Below are positions 23,092 to 34,778 of a DNA stretch of 54,220 nucleotides, piece after piece (position 1 is the first letter of the stretch; the number at the start of each line of letters is the position of its first letter). A program made the translations under genes and the position numbers. Under the pieces are notes generated by a model. That model was not told the DNA's origin, ran no database searches, and was given only the letters and a program-made list of their open reading frames with translations. Source of the stretch: Paramacrobiotus richtersi (lineage: Eukaryota > Tardigrada > Eutardigrada > Parachela > Macrobiotidae). The stretch covers positions 1 to 54,220 of the forward strand of contig JAQGAU010000030.1 in assembly GCA_034698045.1 (NCBI GenBank), read 5' to 3'.

Positions 23092-26000
23092 TTATATTGG
23101 CACAAACTGTCGGTGTTCATCGTCTATTTTGTTCCTTACAATGTTGAACTCATCGCGTCTTTTCAGTACTTCCTCTTGGATAGGAACATCTTTGCTTCCA
23201 AACGGGGCTTTGATATTGATAAAGAGGTGCGCCGCCAGTTCCGACACCGTTTCGTACTTGTGCAGTTTTTCGGCGTGGATGTTCCGTTGAAACCAGTCCA
23301 ACGCAGGGTTCCTATCTGCAAAAAGAGAAAACGATATAAAGTCAGAGAGCGGCACATCCATGCCGTTTACGCACTTTTCAGGTAGTTTGCAAGGAATATC
23401 ATCGCCGATTCTTTATATCCGCAAAAAGGATATTTTGGGCGAAGCTCCGTCACTTCTAGCAACGCTTCCATTAAGAACGGACCGAGGCTACTTTCCAGGT
23501 ACGGCACAACGGCGCTCTTGTCGCCACTATCCGTTGGATAGTTTGGTGGTGGTGGGCGCTTGAGGGGTTCGGGTGCTAATCGAAATTTATCCGGCTGACT
23601 ACAGCAAAATACAATTACTTAGGTTCTCACTGGTGAAATGAGAAGCCTTACGCGATAAATCGATCACGGGTGTCTTGGTTGATGAAAAGATATATCAACC
23701 CGTGGTATTCCGCCATAAACTCGTGAGATCCATATTTCAATCCCTCCGACCTGTGGGTGAGTAAAGGACGCATTGCTTCAAGGTGTCGTCGCAGAACAGA
23801 GCAAATATCAAATTAATGCCCACATAAGAACATTTCGAAAACGGAGCGCATCATACTGATAGCGCATAATACTTACTTTTTTTACGTTAAGTTAAGTTAA
23901 GCGCATAGTTAGGATCTTTACGCTTCTAATTACCGGTATCCATGATCATGATAGTTCACAGGATCCATTCCACCGAATCCTAATCGGAAACTCCAGTTCG
24001 ATTCCAATTCCCCAAGCTCCACCGGTGCCGCTCGTTGATCGGCAGGTGGCACCACGTTCTTGGTCAACGGTGGCAGGTACAGTTCAGGCTGCTGAAGAAA
24101 CTTCTCCATATTCTCTTTCGTTGCAAACAGATGGTACTTTTCCTTAAACTCCACCACAAGCAGCTCCTTCTGGCTGTCCAAACATTCGACTAGAATTCCC
24201 TGCTCGTTAAGAGACACCGGGCAATACGTCCCGTAGGCGTCTGATAAACGTGAGCGTAGTTGGAAAGGTGTGATGCATAATCCAGTCAAAGGTGCAGCGA
24301 GTCCTACGAAATACAATCAGTCGTTTCTGCATAATGCACTACGTGAAAAGAAAGCAAGTACTTTTTCCTCGTCGCTCCACGTAATTCTGGACCATTAGAT
24401 AGCGTTCGGAAACCGCGCTGACCGCGGAATCCCACAGCTTCCATTTGGATGCCTCCCCATCGTACTCGATAAGGTTCTTCAGGATGTTCGATAGGTAATG
24501 CTTGATTTCTGGAAGGTGGTTTTTATAATGCGCTAATCGGGTGGCAATAACGTGGGAGTTATTGAAAATCGGCAGACGTCTGAAAGGGCACCGGTTCATG
24601 AAATCGGCAGACAATGGACTTCTCAGTACATACATTTTCTTGGAATTCATGTTCTCTATTACAGAACGCAGAACACAGGTTTTGTTGCTGGCTGCCAGTT
24701 CAATGATCAAAGTAGGGATAATGAAGCGTTGCATCATAATGTTCAGTTTGGAGATTGTGGTTGGATATCCATCTAGTATCCATCTAAAGGAAACGAGATG
24801 TACGAAACATATGCGGTTTGACCTGTTGACCTTACCCTCGAGATTGACAGTCGGTTGTTCGCAGCAGCGCCTCAAGACAAAGAATCTCCAGCGTATCTGG
24901 AATTGGCGTTCCTGACAGCAGATACACGGACAAGATCCGATGGAGCTCTGAGTTTCGGAGAGAGTCATGGACATAGCGCATTCCGTCGCCAATAGTTATT
25001 CGTGGAACTCCGATTTCTTGCATCAGACGGCGGCTCACTATAATATACTTCAGCTGTTCGATAAATTCCGACAGAAACAGAATGTATTACGAATATTGTG
25101 TTCTTTTAACCCTGTTTCTCGTTAGGAAATGCGTTAGTTCTGCGAAGTAATGATCCAACATACGCGTTGATTTTCCGCCCTTTGGTGGTCCAATAACAGC
25201 CACTCTGATTGGTATGCACAGTCGCGGTTCAACTTGACGAACATAGTACTCTGGTCGGCGAAGGAATTCTTCGCGCGCGGCTTGATTGGAGCACAAATAA
25301 ATGTACTGCCGGTATATCGCAGGAAACCAGTCTATGCTCTTTTTTGCTGGGGGAGGAAAAGGATGACCGTCCCGAATCTGTAAACATGCATAGAGCTTTA
25401 GCGTCTCTTATTGACTTTCATGTTTGTTCTTTCTTCAGTATTGTCGCTCGCGCGAAAAGAGTATTATTAGAGTAAAGGAAGTTTATATGCATAGAGCTAT
25501 GTAAGCATTTCTCCCTGTACAGTAATAACTGTGTCATTTACCTTAACGGGACACCACGTCCCGAATTTCCCCAGCCGCTTATAATGAACATCAAGCATCT
25601 GTTTAGCCATGCTTCCGGAAACTGGGTACGCTTTTTCCATCACATGTTCTCGTTTTTCCAGAACTGTCGTTAAATGTTTCCGCCACGATCTCTCTGTCAG
25701 GGCTTCGGTTTTCGAAGTGTTGACCGTGAATGGCAGAATACTCTGCTCTTCGAACGCTTCCTATTAACCAATTCTGTAACACTTCTTGCAAAAGTTTGGA
25801 CCACTGATATTTACCATAATGCCGTCTACGTTGCCAATTGTGGTTTCGATCTTCTCTTGCAGCTCTTCCCGCAGCCTGTCATCGGCATCTTCTTCGGCTT
25901 CGGACTCCTCGTCGCCTTTCTCATCCTCAAGTTGCGGTTCGGGAAACTCTTCATCAAGAGTTTCTTCGATTTTGCCGATTTCGTCCTCTTCTTCTTCGTC

Positions 26001-29000
26001 TTCCGGCTCGGGCTCGTCGGTGTCACCTTTTTCTAAAGCAGCCAGACGTGCACTCTCTTTCTCCTGGAAATTAGATTTTGAACCTTATACTACAAGCTTA
26101 TTGAATAGTAAAAACTGTTTCGGTGTAAACTGAACTTTTCTAAACATTAAAATCTGCACATCAATTACCGCTTGTTTCTCCTTTTTCCTAGCATCCAGCT
26201 CATCCAGAAGCAGTTTCTTCTTTTCCGCGCGTTTCTTCTCCTATTAGACTTGAGGTCAGTATTGACCACTGATGTAATCAATGTGGACTGCGTGCAAAAG
26301 TATGATCAATTGTATATCATCGTTCATACCCATTCCTGCTTTTTAGTCGCATGGCTGTTCGTGCGTTTCTCGTCCCGTTTCTTTTTCTCTTGAATCCAAT
26401 ATGCCTTTTGTTTCGGAAGCTCTCTTTTGACAATACCATCCAAGGGACTGGTTGTTTTGATCAGAGCATCAGGGAAGATACCGTGGTCCAGTAAGAACCC
26501 GGCGTCCTCCGGATACATCGGAAAGCCATCAAATACCAGGTTGTTTCCACTGCTCAGGAAGAAAAGGTTCAATCGGATGTCTGAAAGTTATCGTTGTGTT
26601 GCTTACGCAAATGGTGCTTCTTTGATCCAAACATCAAAAAGCTCCGTAAGCACTTCCGGCGGCAATGCAGAGTCGCCCGAAAGGGAATCGGCACACGCTT
26701 GCTCGGTGGGGGTCAATGGTACTGGGTTTTCAGGGTCATCCTGTCAAGGATGGCTTCGTTCAAATAACCATAACAAAGACTGAAAAATAAACTGTGGCAC
26801 TAATTTACCGACAGAAAAGACAACTTCACTGGCACCACTCCGTCTGGAAGAGCTTTATCCCGCTTGGGAACATCAGACGATCCAGGCAGTGGTCGCTTTG
26901 GCAGCTTCCAGTACGGTGTCGGTGGGTCTAACGGGAAGGTATCTACTGGAGACTTTTGAAGCTTCGGGGTACAAAGTTCGATCATGAAAGTCCGGACGTT
27001 GATAACAAAAGCATTCGTCATTCCGGCAATTTTTCGTGCGTGGGTGGTTTTTCCGGATCCAGCCGGTCCCACAACAAATATCCTTAGTGGTGGTAACTGT
27101 TCAGACCAAAATCTGTGTTGTCGGGAAGAATGAAGATGCAACAAAGAATACCTTACCTTTGGTGGATGCAGAGCCGGTAGGTAAGCATCAGGATCATTGG
27201 CAAACTTCTCCTTTGCCTCCGGTGAGCTGAAGTAGTAAATTTTGTCTTTGTACATCAAGACACCGTTTTCTGCATTTCCCGGCCATAGGGTTCCGGTGTC
27301 TTTCAAGGCCACCGGGCAATAGTTGGAGCTGTCTCCAACTGGCTTGGTTTTTTCCGAGTTTTCGTCAACATGCTAGGATACAATGATAGCTGATCAGCAA
27401 GTGAGAATAGACTTATAATTATGGGCTGCTTACGGTTTTTAGTGGTTTTGGTGCTCCAGTTTCGTCTTCCTCCTCCTCCTCTTCTTCAGGTTCCTCCTCT
27501 TCCTCCTGACCCTCGTCAGCATAGTCGCTGGCCGTAAACCGGAACAGTTCTGTAGCAAAAGTTTCCTCGTTTTACTCGTAAAAATATTGTAGTGAATGTA
27601 CTGGCAGAAAAGCTATGTTCCCAGTATGAATGGATTCAAACTCAGCCGACGCGTGTAACTATCGGTTCGGAAGGCGGGAACGTACTGGATCTGACACGAA
27701 CGCACAGCTAGTTTATCGAAAAAGTTGTAGCACTAAATTTTGTCGTACTGCCGTGCGATGCCGCCACACTGTCCACCATCTTTTCCACGCTATCGCCAAC
27801 TTGCAGCTCATGCACTCGTAGTCCAGCATTGCTTGCAGCTTCTTTAATCGAAGCAATATCCTTGTACGTTTTCTTAAAGGTCGTCTGCATATCTTCCCAT
27901 TCCGGTTCGGTCACGCCGAGCGTGTTTCGTCCTAACGGTTGGGAGGTTTCGGTTATAAAAGGCAGGGTCTTCATCCTTTCGTAGCGCACCATTACAGCAT
28001 TGTCTACGTAATGCTTCCTTAACAGGCTAAATCCTTCGGTAGAATCGCCAAGAATCACTATATCGGTAAGTCGAAAGGTGCCTGGTAGCTCTAGCATAAG
28101 CGTGAACACTGCCGGGTGCAGGTGCAGATTGTCCAAAATCCACCCTTTGCTAAGATAAATCACGTAATTAAACGTCTTTGCAGTTCGGTACATAATGATA
28201 AGTGATACATACAAGTCGCCGGTTGGCACTGCAGTCGAGATCATAGCTTTTTCTAATTCGGCTTTGATCAGCTGAACATAGCGTTCGGAGTCGAAGACAG
28301 AGAGATCCGGTATAAAGGTCGACATGAACTTCTCAACATCACTGCGAACATCCGAATGCTGGTGATCAAGTGCAGCGATCTGTGATTTCCAGGATAGATA
28401 AACATTTAAAGCTTCGATCAGTTCTTTTTCCAGCTGCTCCATACGGTCGACTTGCTCCTCGGTCAGGTTGGGTGTCAGGGTAAATCGTGGCGTTTCGGGC
28501 CGCGTCAAGGATACGGCTTCCGCAAACGAAGATCGTTCTTCCAAAGGAGACTCCATAGGTCTCTCTAAAATGTGTCAGATGCATTGCACTGGGCAATATA
28601 TAAAGTATGGCGAGTAAGTTTACCTTCGTCCAAAATCTCCTTTACTTCAACCGGAATATCCGCATTGGGATTGGTCATTCGGAGATCCTTAACTATCAAC
28701 GATTTTGCATAATTGGAAAGAATAAAACTTGCGAAAACGGGCCTCTACCTAGATTTCGTAAGGTTCCTTTAGCCTTGAACAATTCCACTTCCTGCTTGGC
28801 GCGGACCCGCTCGATGGCGAACGCCGTTGCATCAGCTTCTGCAATCGCCAGAGCTTTGGCCCTCTGCTCGGAGACCACGCGCTCCGCGAAATCACCGACG
28901 TCAATGACCTTTACAATACATTCTTATTGAACCATATTGAAAAATTATGGTACTGAACATTACCATCGAATTGGTCCGGTTGGCGAGCTTGAAAGTCAGC

Positions 29001-31346
29001 GTTGTTCGTCCGCTTCCGATTGGGCCTAGAAGGGCGAGCCGAATAGGTACTTTGGGATTTGGAGGCAGCAAGTACATTCTGGGACTGCGGTTGAACTTGT
29101 TCTGCCGCGCTTCATCCGAAAATAGGTACAAACGATCCAGAAACCTGCCAACACAGAAGATGTCCTGACCCATGAGCAACAAGACTTCTTGCATGGTACT
29201 TACGACGAAACATAGGGCAATTTTCCCGTCAGCATTTCCCCTTCAAAGACCGACACTGGACACAATGTTCCGAAGACACTCCTTTTCCATCTCCATCGCG
29301 GCGACATGGCTCCTACTAAGAAAGCTTGTTCTAACTGTTTTTCCACATCATCCGGAATTTCCTCCATGAGATTGTGTAATGCTACGAGGTCGTTCAATGG
29401 ATGTGGAATGGGCGGCTTTTGAAGACACATGCATTCGAATCGAGACGTAATCAGCTGCAAAATCATATGTGCAACAGTTTTACCGCTGGCGAATCCAAAA
29501 TGTGCGGAAGGATGCTGTATTTACGTTAGGAATTTTGTGAAGTGGCATGTTTCCATCGACCTCCACAACTTTCAGCGGATAGTAGAATGCCAGGAAGTTC
29601 TGTGAAATATTAAACGAAATATGAAAATTCACGCTAGAAAATAAGTATTGTATCAAATACTAAGTTTATGAACTAACCTCGAGTTCTGGAAGGAATGCTC
29701 TTTTATAATCCAGGTAGTCTTCTTGTGTCCACTCTACGGATTCTTCTAGCCTTAGATAAACTGACTCACATGGGAGCTGAATTTTCCCATTTTCGATTGG
29801 CTAAGAAATGCCAGCATAGTGTATGTTAAATATACGGTACCGTGGTATCGGAAATACTTACCGTGTTGGGAAAGTACAGCTGTCGAAAAAAGACCAGATC
29901 ATTCTGAACATCTTCGATTGGCTTGGTTAGCTCATTTTCCATAAGTTCCTCTACGGTTCCAGGTTTTGTCTCCTGCATAGGGCGCCGATGATGACCGAAG
30001 GAAGTCTTTGTTTTTTTCGAGAAAGTGACGTTCGGAGTAGGTTCGTCTTGGTCATCCCCATCATCACCCTTCTTTGCTTTCTTTTTCTTGCCGCCTTTCT
30101 TGCCAGCTACCGGAGCGGAGGTTTTATGCTCCATATTGCTCTCTGTTTCTTCATGCTCTTGCTCGTCCGCAGTAATTTCTTTTCCATGTTCGTCGGAAGT
30201 TTCGTCTTCCGATTGGTCTTCGTTTGGCAATTGGGGTGGAGCTGGATTTACGGCTGGTTCGAATTCCGTAGCGAATTCTTCTGGGCGGTCTGTCTACCAC
30301 AGACGAACAGTTTCACCAATAAAATTGGTAGTAGCTTCACAAGTAATATCACAAGGTCAACTATCGGTATATGTACCTTTTCCGCGGCTATCGCTAATAT
30401 TTTTTTCTCTAGCGCGAGTAATCCGCGTACGAATACGGTACAAATGTCACGACAAAATGTTGCAAATCAATGAGCATATCGTACTTACGTAGTCTTTGGA
30501 TTCTTCGAAAAAATTCTGCGGTATCAAAACCCCGCTGGGGCTATGAAAATACAGCTTCTCCTTCCTGCGGACAGCATCTTCCAACGGGAACTGCAAGCGG
30601 TAGAAAAACTTGATGCAGCGTAATTAGTGATTATTTCTGGCAAAAGAAAACCAACTCTGATAACAATGACAGCATCTATTTTCATTTCCAGCCGTTTTAA
30701 GATTTCGAACTGATCTTGAACAGTCATTATGCCAATTTCGGGAGAGGGGAAGTCGTCCAGAACGAAACCTATAACATACACCCGTTCCGACATAGTTCTG
30801 AACATATTTTAGGATCTAATTGGCTACAGGAAGGACGCTGCTGAACTAAACGCCAAATCGCTAATACGCTGCGCTATATTACTAGGAACTAACCATAATG
30901 CCGAGCCTCTTCGGAATGCACTTTCGCTCTGAACAGCTCCAGAATCAAGTCCTCCGGGATACCGTTGGGTGAGTGTAAAAGTTCCTGGAGCCGCAGTGCA
31001 TATTTTGGGTCCGTTAACGCTTCCGTCACAACAGTTTCCGCTAAAACGTAAAATCAGGATAAATTTACCCTGTGGATTTGTCGAAATGCCCGCGATGGAC
31101 ATACGCGTTAACAAAAGGCATTTCCAAAACTGCGAAATTATCCGGGCGACGGTACTTTTTCCAGATCCCGGAGGTCCGAAAACTGCAAAGCAGGCAGGTT
31201 TCGCGGCCAGGTACGAAGCATCGCTCTAGAAAACACGAAGCTATAATTTCGGCTCCAGCCAAGAAAATGCTGCAAGAGCATGCCTTAGATTCGTCGTAAA
31301 TATCGGGATCGGTCGCGATATTGTAAGAATCCACATGGCTCAACAT
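23092..31346 (-). CDS. AK9: Adenylate kinase 9 (multi-domain nucleotide kinase)
   Basis: Twenty-eight exons: 31346-31284, 31225-31105, 31040-30894, 30768-30656, 30590-30489, 30293-29862, 29800-29678, 29599-29525, 29454-29204, 29144-28964, 28908-28749, 28692-28624, 28564-27749, 27549-27434, 27372-27157, 27096-26809, 26740-26607, 26549-26330, 26240-26169, 26063-25815, 25760-25542, 25377-25164, 25037-24836, 24783-24362, 24303-23934, 23750-23652, 23598-23375, 23315-23092. This gives 1973 aa (human AK9 about 1911). Four P-loops appear in order: GPPGSGKST (about 38-46), GPIGSGRTT (about 516-524, Walker Lys replaced by Arg), GPAGSGKTT (about 1005-1013) and GPPKGGKST (about 1452-1460). Partner motifs GFVLDDFP, LVFDGFPM and GWILDGYP match the NMP/lid regions. 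Repeated 'CPV...YFS...YLPP' modules precede the kinase domains, as in AK9. Glu-rich linkers separate domains. Intron 1 is GC-AG (AAG|GCATGC). AK9 phosphorylates nucleoside mono- and diphosphates and is needed in sperm flagella. Confidence 0.93.
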
Positions 31347-31348
31347 TA

Positions 31349-31471
31349 TCAGTTTTCATCACATAGATCGTCCATTATTGCTCTAACGATCTGAGAGTAC
31401 TTTTGTTGAAAGTACGTAGCCCATCGCGAAATGCACGATATAACGTCATCGAAGGACACTTTAGTAGGCAT
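31349..31471 (-). other. Short upstream ORF or 5' exon of AK9
   Basis: A 40-codon ATG frame on the AK9 strand begins MPTKVSFDDVI and ends with TGA two bases before the AK9 ATG (TGATAATG). It may be an upstream ORF with near-overlapping stop/start. Alternatively it is a first coding exon joined from AA|GTACTC into the AK9 exon at a weak TTGAG acceptor (phase 2). Sequence alone does not decide. The remaining DNA up to 31745 shows no other gene. Confidence 0.3.
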
Positions 31472-31745
31472 GATTTTATCGGGTTTCTTTGTATATTATC
31501 ATTGACCTTTGCTAATAATCTGACATCATTCGTTACTCTAAAGTACTGCTAAAAAACAATAATTTTCAGAATCGATCGTAGCCATGACTAGTCAGTTTCC
31601 ATATTTTTTCTTTGGATCATTTCAAAGCAGTGGCTGGAGAAACCATTCAGCTTGCACCTGTACATATCTTCGAGTCCAGTAGTGCATTACAAGCCACACT
31701 AAAACCCCAAAATAAATTCAGAACCAGTTGCCTAGTGATTTGCCA

Positions 31746-33342
31746 TTAAATATTGAGTCCGATACGCCTAAGCCTGCTTTGCAATGAATCATCCACCCAG
31801 TATAACAACAAACAAGCACTCAGCGCCACAAAAACCAGCCCTTCCATGACGTGCACCGGTGTCCTCACCCACGTGTGCAGTAAGTTCTGCACTTCATCCA
31901 CACCATCTCGGAACGAAACAATCATCAGTTCCTCCGATTTATACTTCTCATCGCGCTCGTACGCATCCAAATCGTTCATGATTTTGCGGCAAGCCCGACT
32001 CTCATGCGCTGCACTGATTCGTTTTTTATGCGCTGGCATGTCCATTTTGGCGATTTGGAAATCCTTAATTATGACCGCTGCAACACATTTTAATCAGAAA
32101 CAGTGTTGCTTTTTGAAAAAGAAAGTGTATCAGCCTACGCAGGTTGATCTTCTTTTGCTTTGCAGTTGTCTTGACTGTAGTTGTAGTCCTTGTGGATGTC
32201 GTTGGCTTCGTAGTCGTGCTGGTGGTCTGTTTCCCAGTTGTTTTCGCTGTACTCGTGACCTTTACATGGGAATCTTTTGCACCGTGTCCTTTCTCTTTGT
32301 GGTGATCTTTTCCTTTGGCTTTATGTTCTGTCTTGTGATTACCACTATCCGCATGCTTTTTCAGTGTCTTTTTAACATGCTTGTGGTCTTCGACTTCGGA
32401 TTCCTCCACAACTTTCGATGGTGCGGCTTCGTGCTCCTTGGGGAGTTTGGCCTTCTTGTGCCCTTTAGAATGGTGCTCGTTCTTCACATCGGCCAGTGCT
32501 TTGTGGATCTTTTTGTGTAAGAGGTGCTTACGCCGATGACGGGGAACATCATGCTCTTCGAATTCTAGGACACAAGAGATTAGTGTATTATGTAACGAAT
32601 TCAACAAAGTTTCTGGCTTACCAGTATCTTCTTCGTCTTCAAGATGCTTCTTATGAACAGCGCGCTTTCGTCGTTTTGAACGGGAGGGCTTTGGTTTCGG
32701 TTTCTACACTAAAATAAAATTGTTTTAATGCGAAACTTCGTCGCAGTACACAATATTCTTGATTCTCAAAAAGAGTTACATCTATTTTAAAGGTCACTTC
32801 AGCTGAAAGATTTCTAAGTGGTAAAAGCAACGAAAGAAATTGATAGAAACTGAAATGCCTACGCAGTGTTTTCCTTTGCAAGGATGTACAAGTAACCCTT
32901 TCCTCTCGTGATCATCACTCGTAATAATACGGAATGGATTCCCAATAAAATCCTCAATATCAGCATCGTCATCGTCGTCATCAGGCTTCTTCCGATGTTT
33001 GACCTTGTGATGTCGATGGGTCACGACTTTCGTGTGGACCTTGGTGATATTCGGTTTGCTGATGTGTGCCGCGATTATCTGACTGCTCTTTCCGGTGTGT
33101 AGTACGGCAACGTGCTTATCGGGCATGACGGTAGTGGTGCCAATAAGAGAGGCATTTGTACTAGCATTGCGGACCTGTGCGATGTAGTCTAAAGAAGCCT
33201 TTCGAGCATCCTGTTGGGCTTTCTGATTGGCGACGGCCACCAAGATCTCCGCAATACAAAGTCCGACAGCACAACCAATGAAAAATATTAAAGCGCCGGT
33301 TTTCTTAGCTAAAGCTAATGAGCTGTTTGAGTGGGCCTCCAT
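31746..33342 (-). CDS. His/Lys-rich two-transmembrane protein, unrecognised
   Basis: Four exons, 33342-32863, 32703-32622, 32564-32139 and 32077-31746, give 439 aa. Residues about 15-40 (GALIFFIGCAVGLCIAEIL) form an N-terminal membrane segment. Then come N-glycosylation sequons (NAS, NIT), an Asp run, and a very His/Lys-rich region with a polybasic RSKRRKR|AV site that looks like furin cleavage. A Thr/Lys mucin-like stretch follows, and a second membrane segment near the C-terminus (EGLVFVALSACLLLYWV). The last junction (61-nt intron, phase 1) joins two frames that would otherwise be a 353-aa protein and a separate 99-aa protein with only 19 nt between them. The in-frame GT-AG match makes one gene more likely. 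I recognise no family. Its start lies 180 nt from that of DNAL1, in opposite orientation, so they may share a promoter. Confidence 0.65.
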
Positions 33343-33522
33343 CTCCGGTAATCCACGTATGCATTAATAAGAAAGGTACAAATCGCAGATGCACGGCAGA
33401 CCATTGTTGCTATGCGCCTTTAACGGTAAGCAGCAAGAACAGGTAGCTTCGGTTGGGAGGAAATCTTGCGTTTACTGCAGCACCCAGAAATTTCCAAACG
33501 AAATAAGATTTAGTCAGAATCA
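33343..33522. promoter_or_regulatory. Candidate bidirectional promoter
   Basis: Only 180 nt separate the start codons of the His/Lys-rich gene (minus) and DNAL1 (plus). Both promoters must lie here or overlap the first exons. I see no clear TATA box. The call rests on the head-to-head spacing alone. Confidence 0.45.
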
Positions 33523-34547
33523 ATGGCGGTAAGTCAGTTCAGTTAAGAAAACTTTGCAGGATAGTTGACATTCTCTGTCTGCCTTTTCTGGTTCCAGAAA
33601 CCCGTAACCTCAATCAAAGACGCACTGGTGAAAGCCGTACGTCAAAAATGACCCATATCAAGCCAAGCATATCGTAAATAGCTGCTGTTTGCTTACAGCA
33701 ATTTATAGGAACAAGCGGCAAAGGAAAAGGGCGAAGAATGGAGTCTAAAGGTCATCAAGCTCAATGGACAGCTGCCACCTATCGACAAGATGGACAGCAC
33801 TCTGAATATGCTCGGTGAATGTGAGTAAGTCGCCTTGGCCAATAATCCAACTTGATGGTGCACCGAATTCGTTATTCATTTTAGGTACTTATCATTGTCC
33901 ACCAACGTTATCGATCGGATATCAAACCTTGGCGCTCTCAGTAAGGGCTCGTATAATTTGTACAATTTTTCACACTAGTTGCTAGTGCTATTCACCACTT
34001 TATAAACCGGATGTTTTGCGGCACTTTTTTTTTTCAAAATCTTTGACAGGTTCATAATGTGAAGCAATAATTATGTACTTGTTTTTCAAATTATTTTATT
34101 TAAATCGACTCTATTTCGAATCGTAGAAAATCTGAAAATACTGGCCCTCGGCCGCAACTACATCAAATCACTGGCTGGAATCGAAGCAGCCTCGGAGACT
34201 TTGGAGCAACTCTGGCTATCATACAACATGATCGATAAACTGAAAGGCATCCAAGCCATGAAAAAGCTTAAGATTCTGTACATGGCATACAATCTCGTCA
34301 AGGACTGGGCGGAATACGCGCGATTAAATGAAGTGCCAACTTTGGAGGAAATTTGCTTCTACGGTAACGAACATATACCAAGTGTAAGAAAAGACGGACA
34401 TGTTAATGTTGGTATTTTTCAGGTAACCCTCTGGCTAACGCTTTTGACGATCCAGAAGAATGGCGAACTCAAGCCAGCAAAAAAGCGCCTCGTCTACGCA
34501 AGATTGATGGAAAACCGACGGGCTCGGCGCCATCTGGACCAGAATGA
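33523..34547 (+). CDS. DNAL1: Axonemal dynein light chain 1 (LC1)
   Basis: Six exons, 33523-33528 (six coding bases, ATG GCG), 33598-33636, 33709-33824, 33885-33940, 34127-34363 and 34423-34547; 192 aa against 190 in human. It matches DNAL1 throughout: [93 protein letters not shown], then RLRKIDGKP. These are SDS22-like leucine-rich repeats capped by helices. LC1 binds the microtubule-binding domain of the outer-arm dynein gamma heavy chain and is part of the axoneme, so the gene implies motile cilia or flagella in this animal. The last intron (59 nt) begins and is followed by the same GGTAAC string, so the exon boundary sequence is duplicated. Confidence 0.96.
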
Positions 34548-34778
34548 AATCTTCACTGATCGTTCATGAGTGCTGATGCTTTTCACTTTCATTTATGATC
34601 CAATCAAGCGCAACTTAGCAAACTTTGTTACGAAGCAGAAAGTTTCGCACTAACAGATAAAACTAGTTGAGAAAATACAGACCAATGCAGAAATGGAAGC
34701 TATCAAATCGCTAGTGTTAGTTGATAGCTTTCTTTCAAATAACGAACACGCAAAAGTACAGGCCATTGAACTGAGACA

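Noticed and set aside
25826..26026. Lys/Arg-rich frame on the minus strand
   Set aside because: It is the wrong frame of an AK9 exon; the correct frame is an acidic Glu/Asp linker that splices in phase on both sides.
31041..31068. A 28-nt intron between AK9 exons 2 and 3
   Set aside because: Too short for this genome. A GTATGT donor at 31104 gives a 64-nt intron in the same phase and aligns better with AK9 length.
31746..32045. An independent 99-aa single-pass membrane protein 19 nt downstream of another gene
   Set aside because: A canonical 61-nt phase-1 intron joins it in frame to the upstream His/Lys-rich exons. An operon-like pair remains possible but is less likely.
34548..34569. Alternative end of DNAL1 at 34569
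   Set aside because: That frame comes from reading through the last intron; the spliced frame ends at 34547 with the conserved DNAL1 C-terminus.
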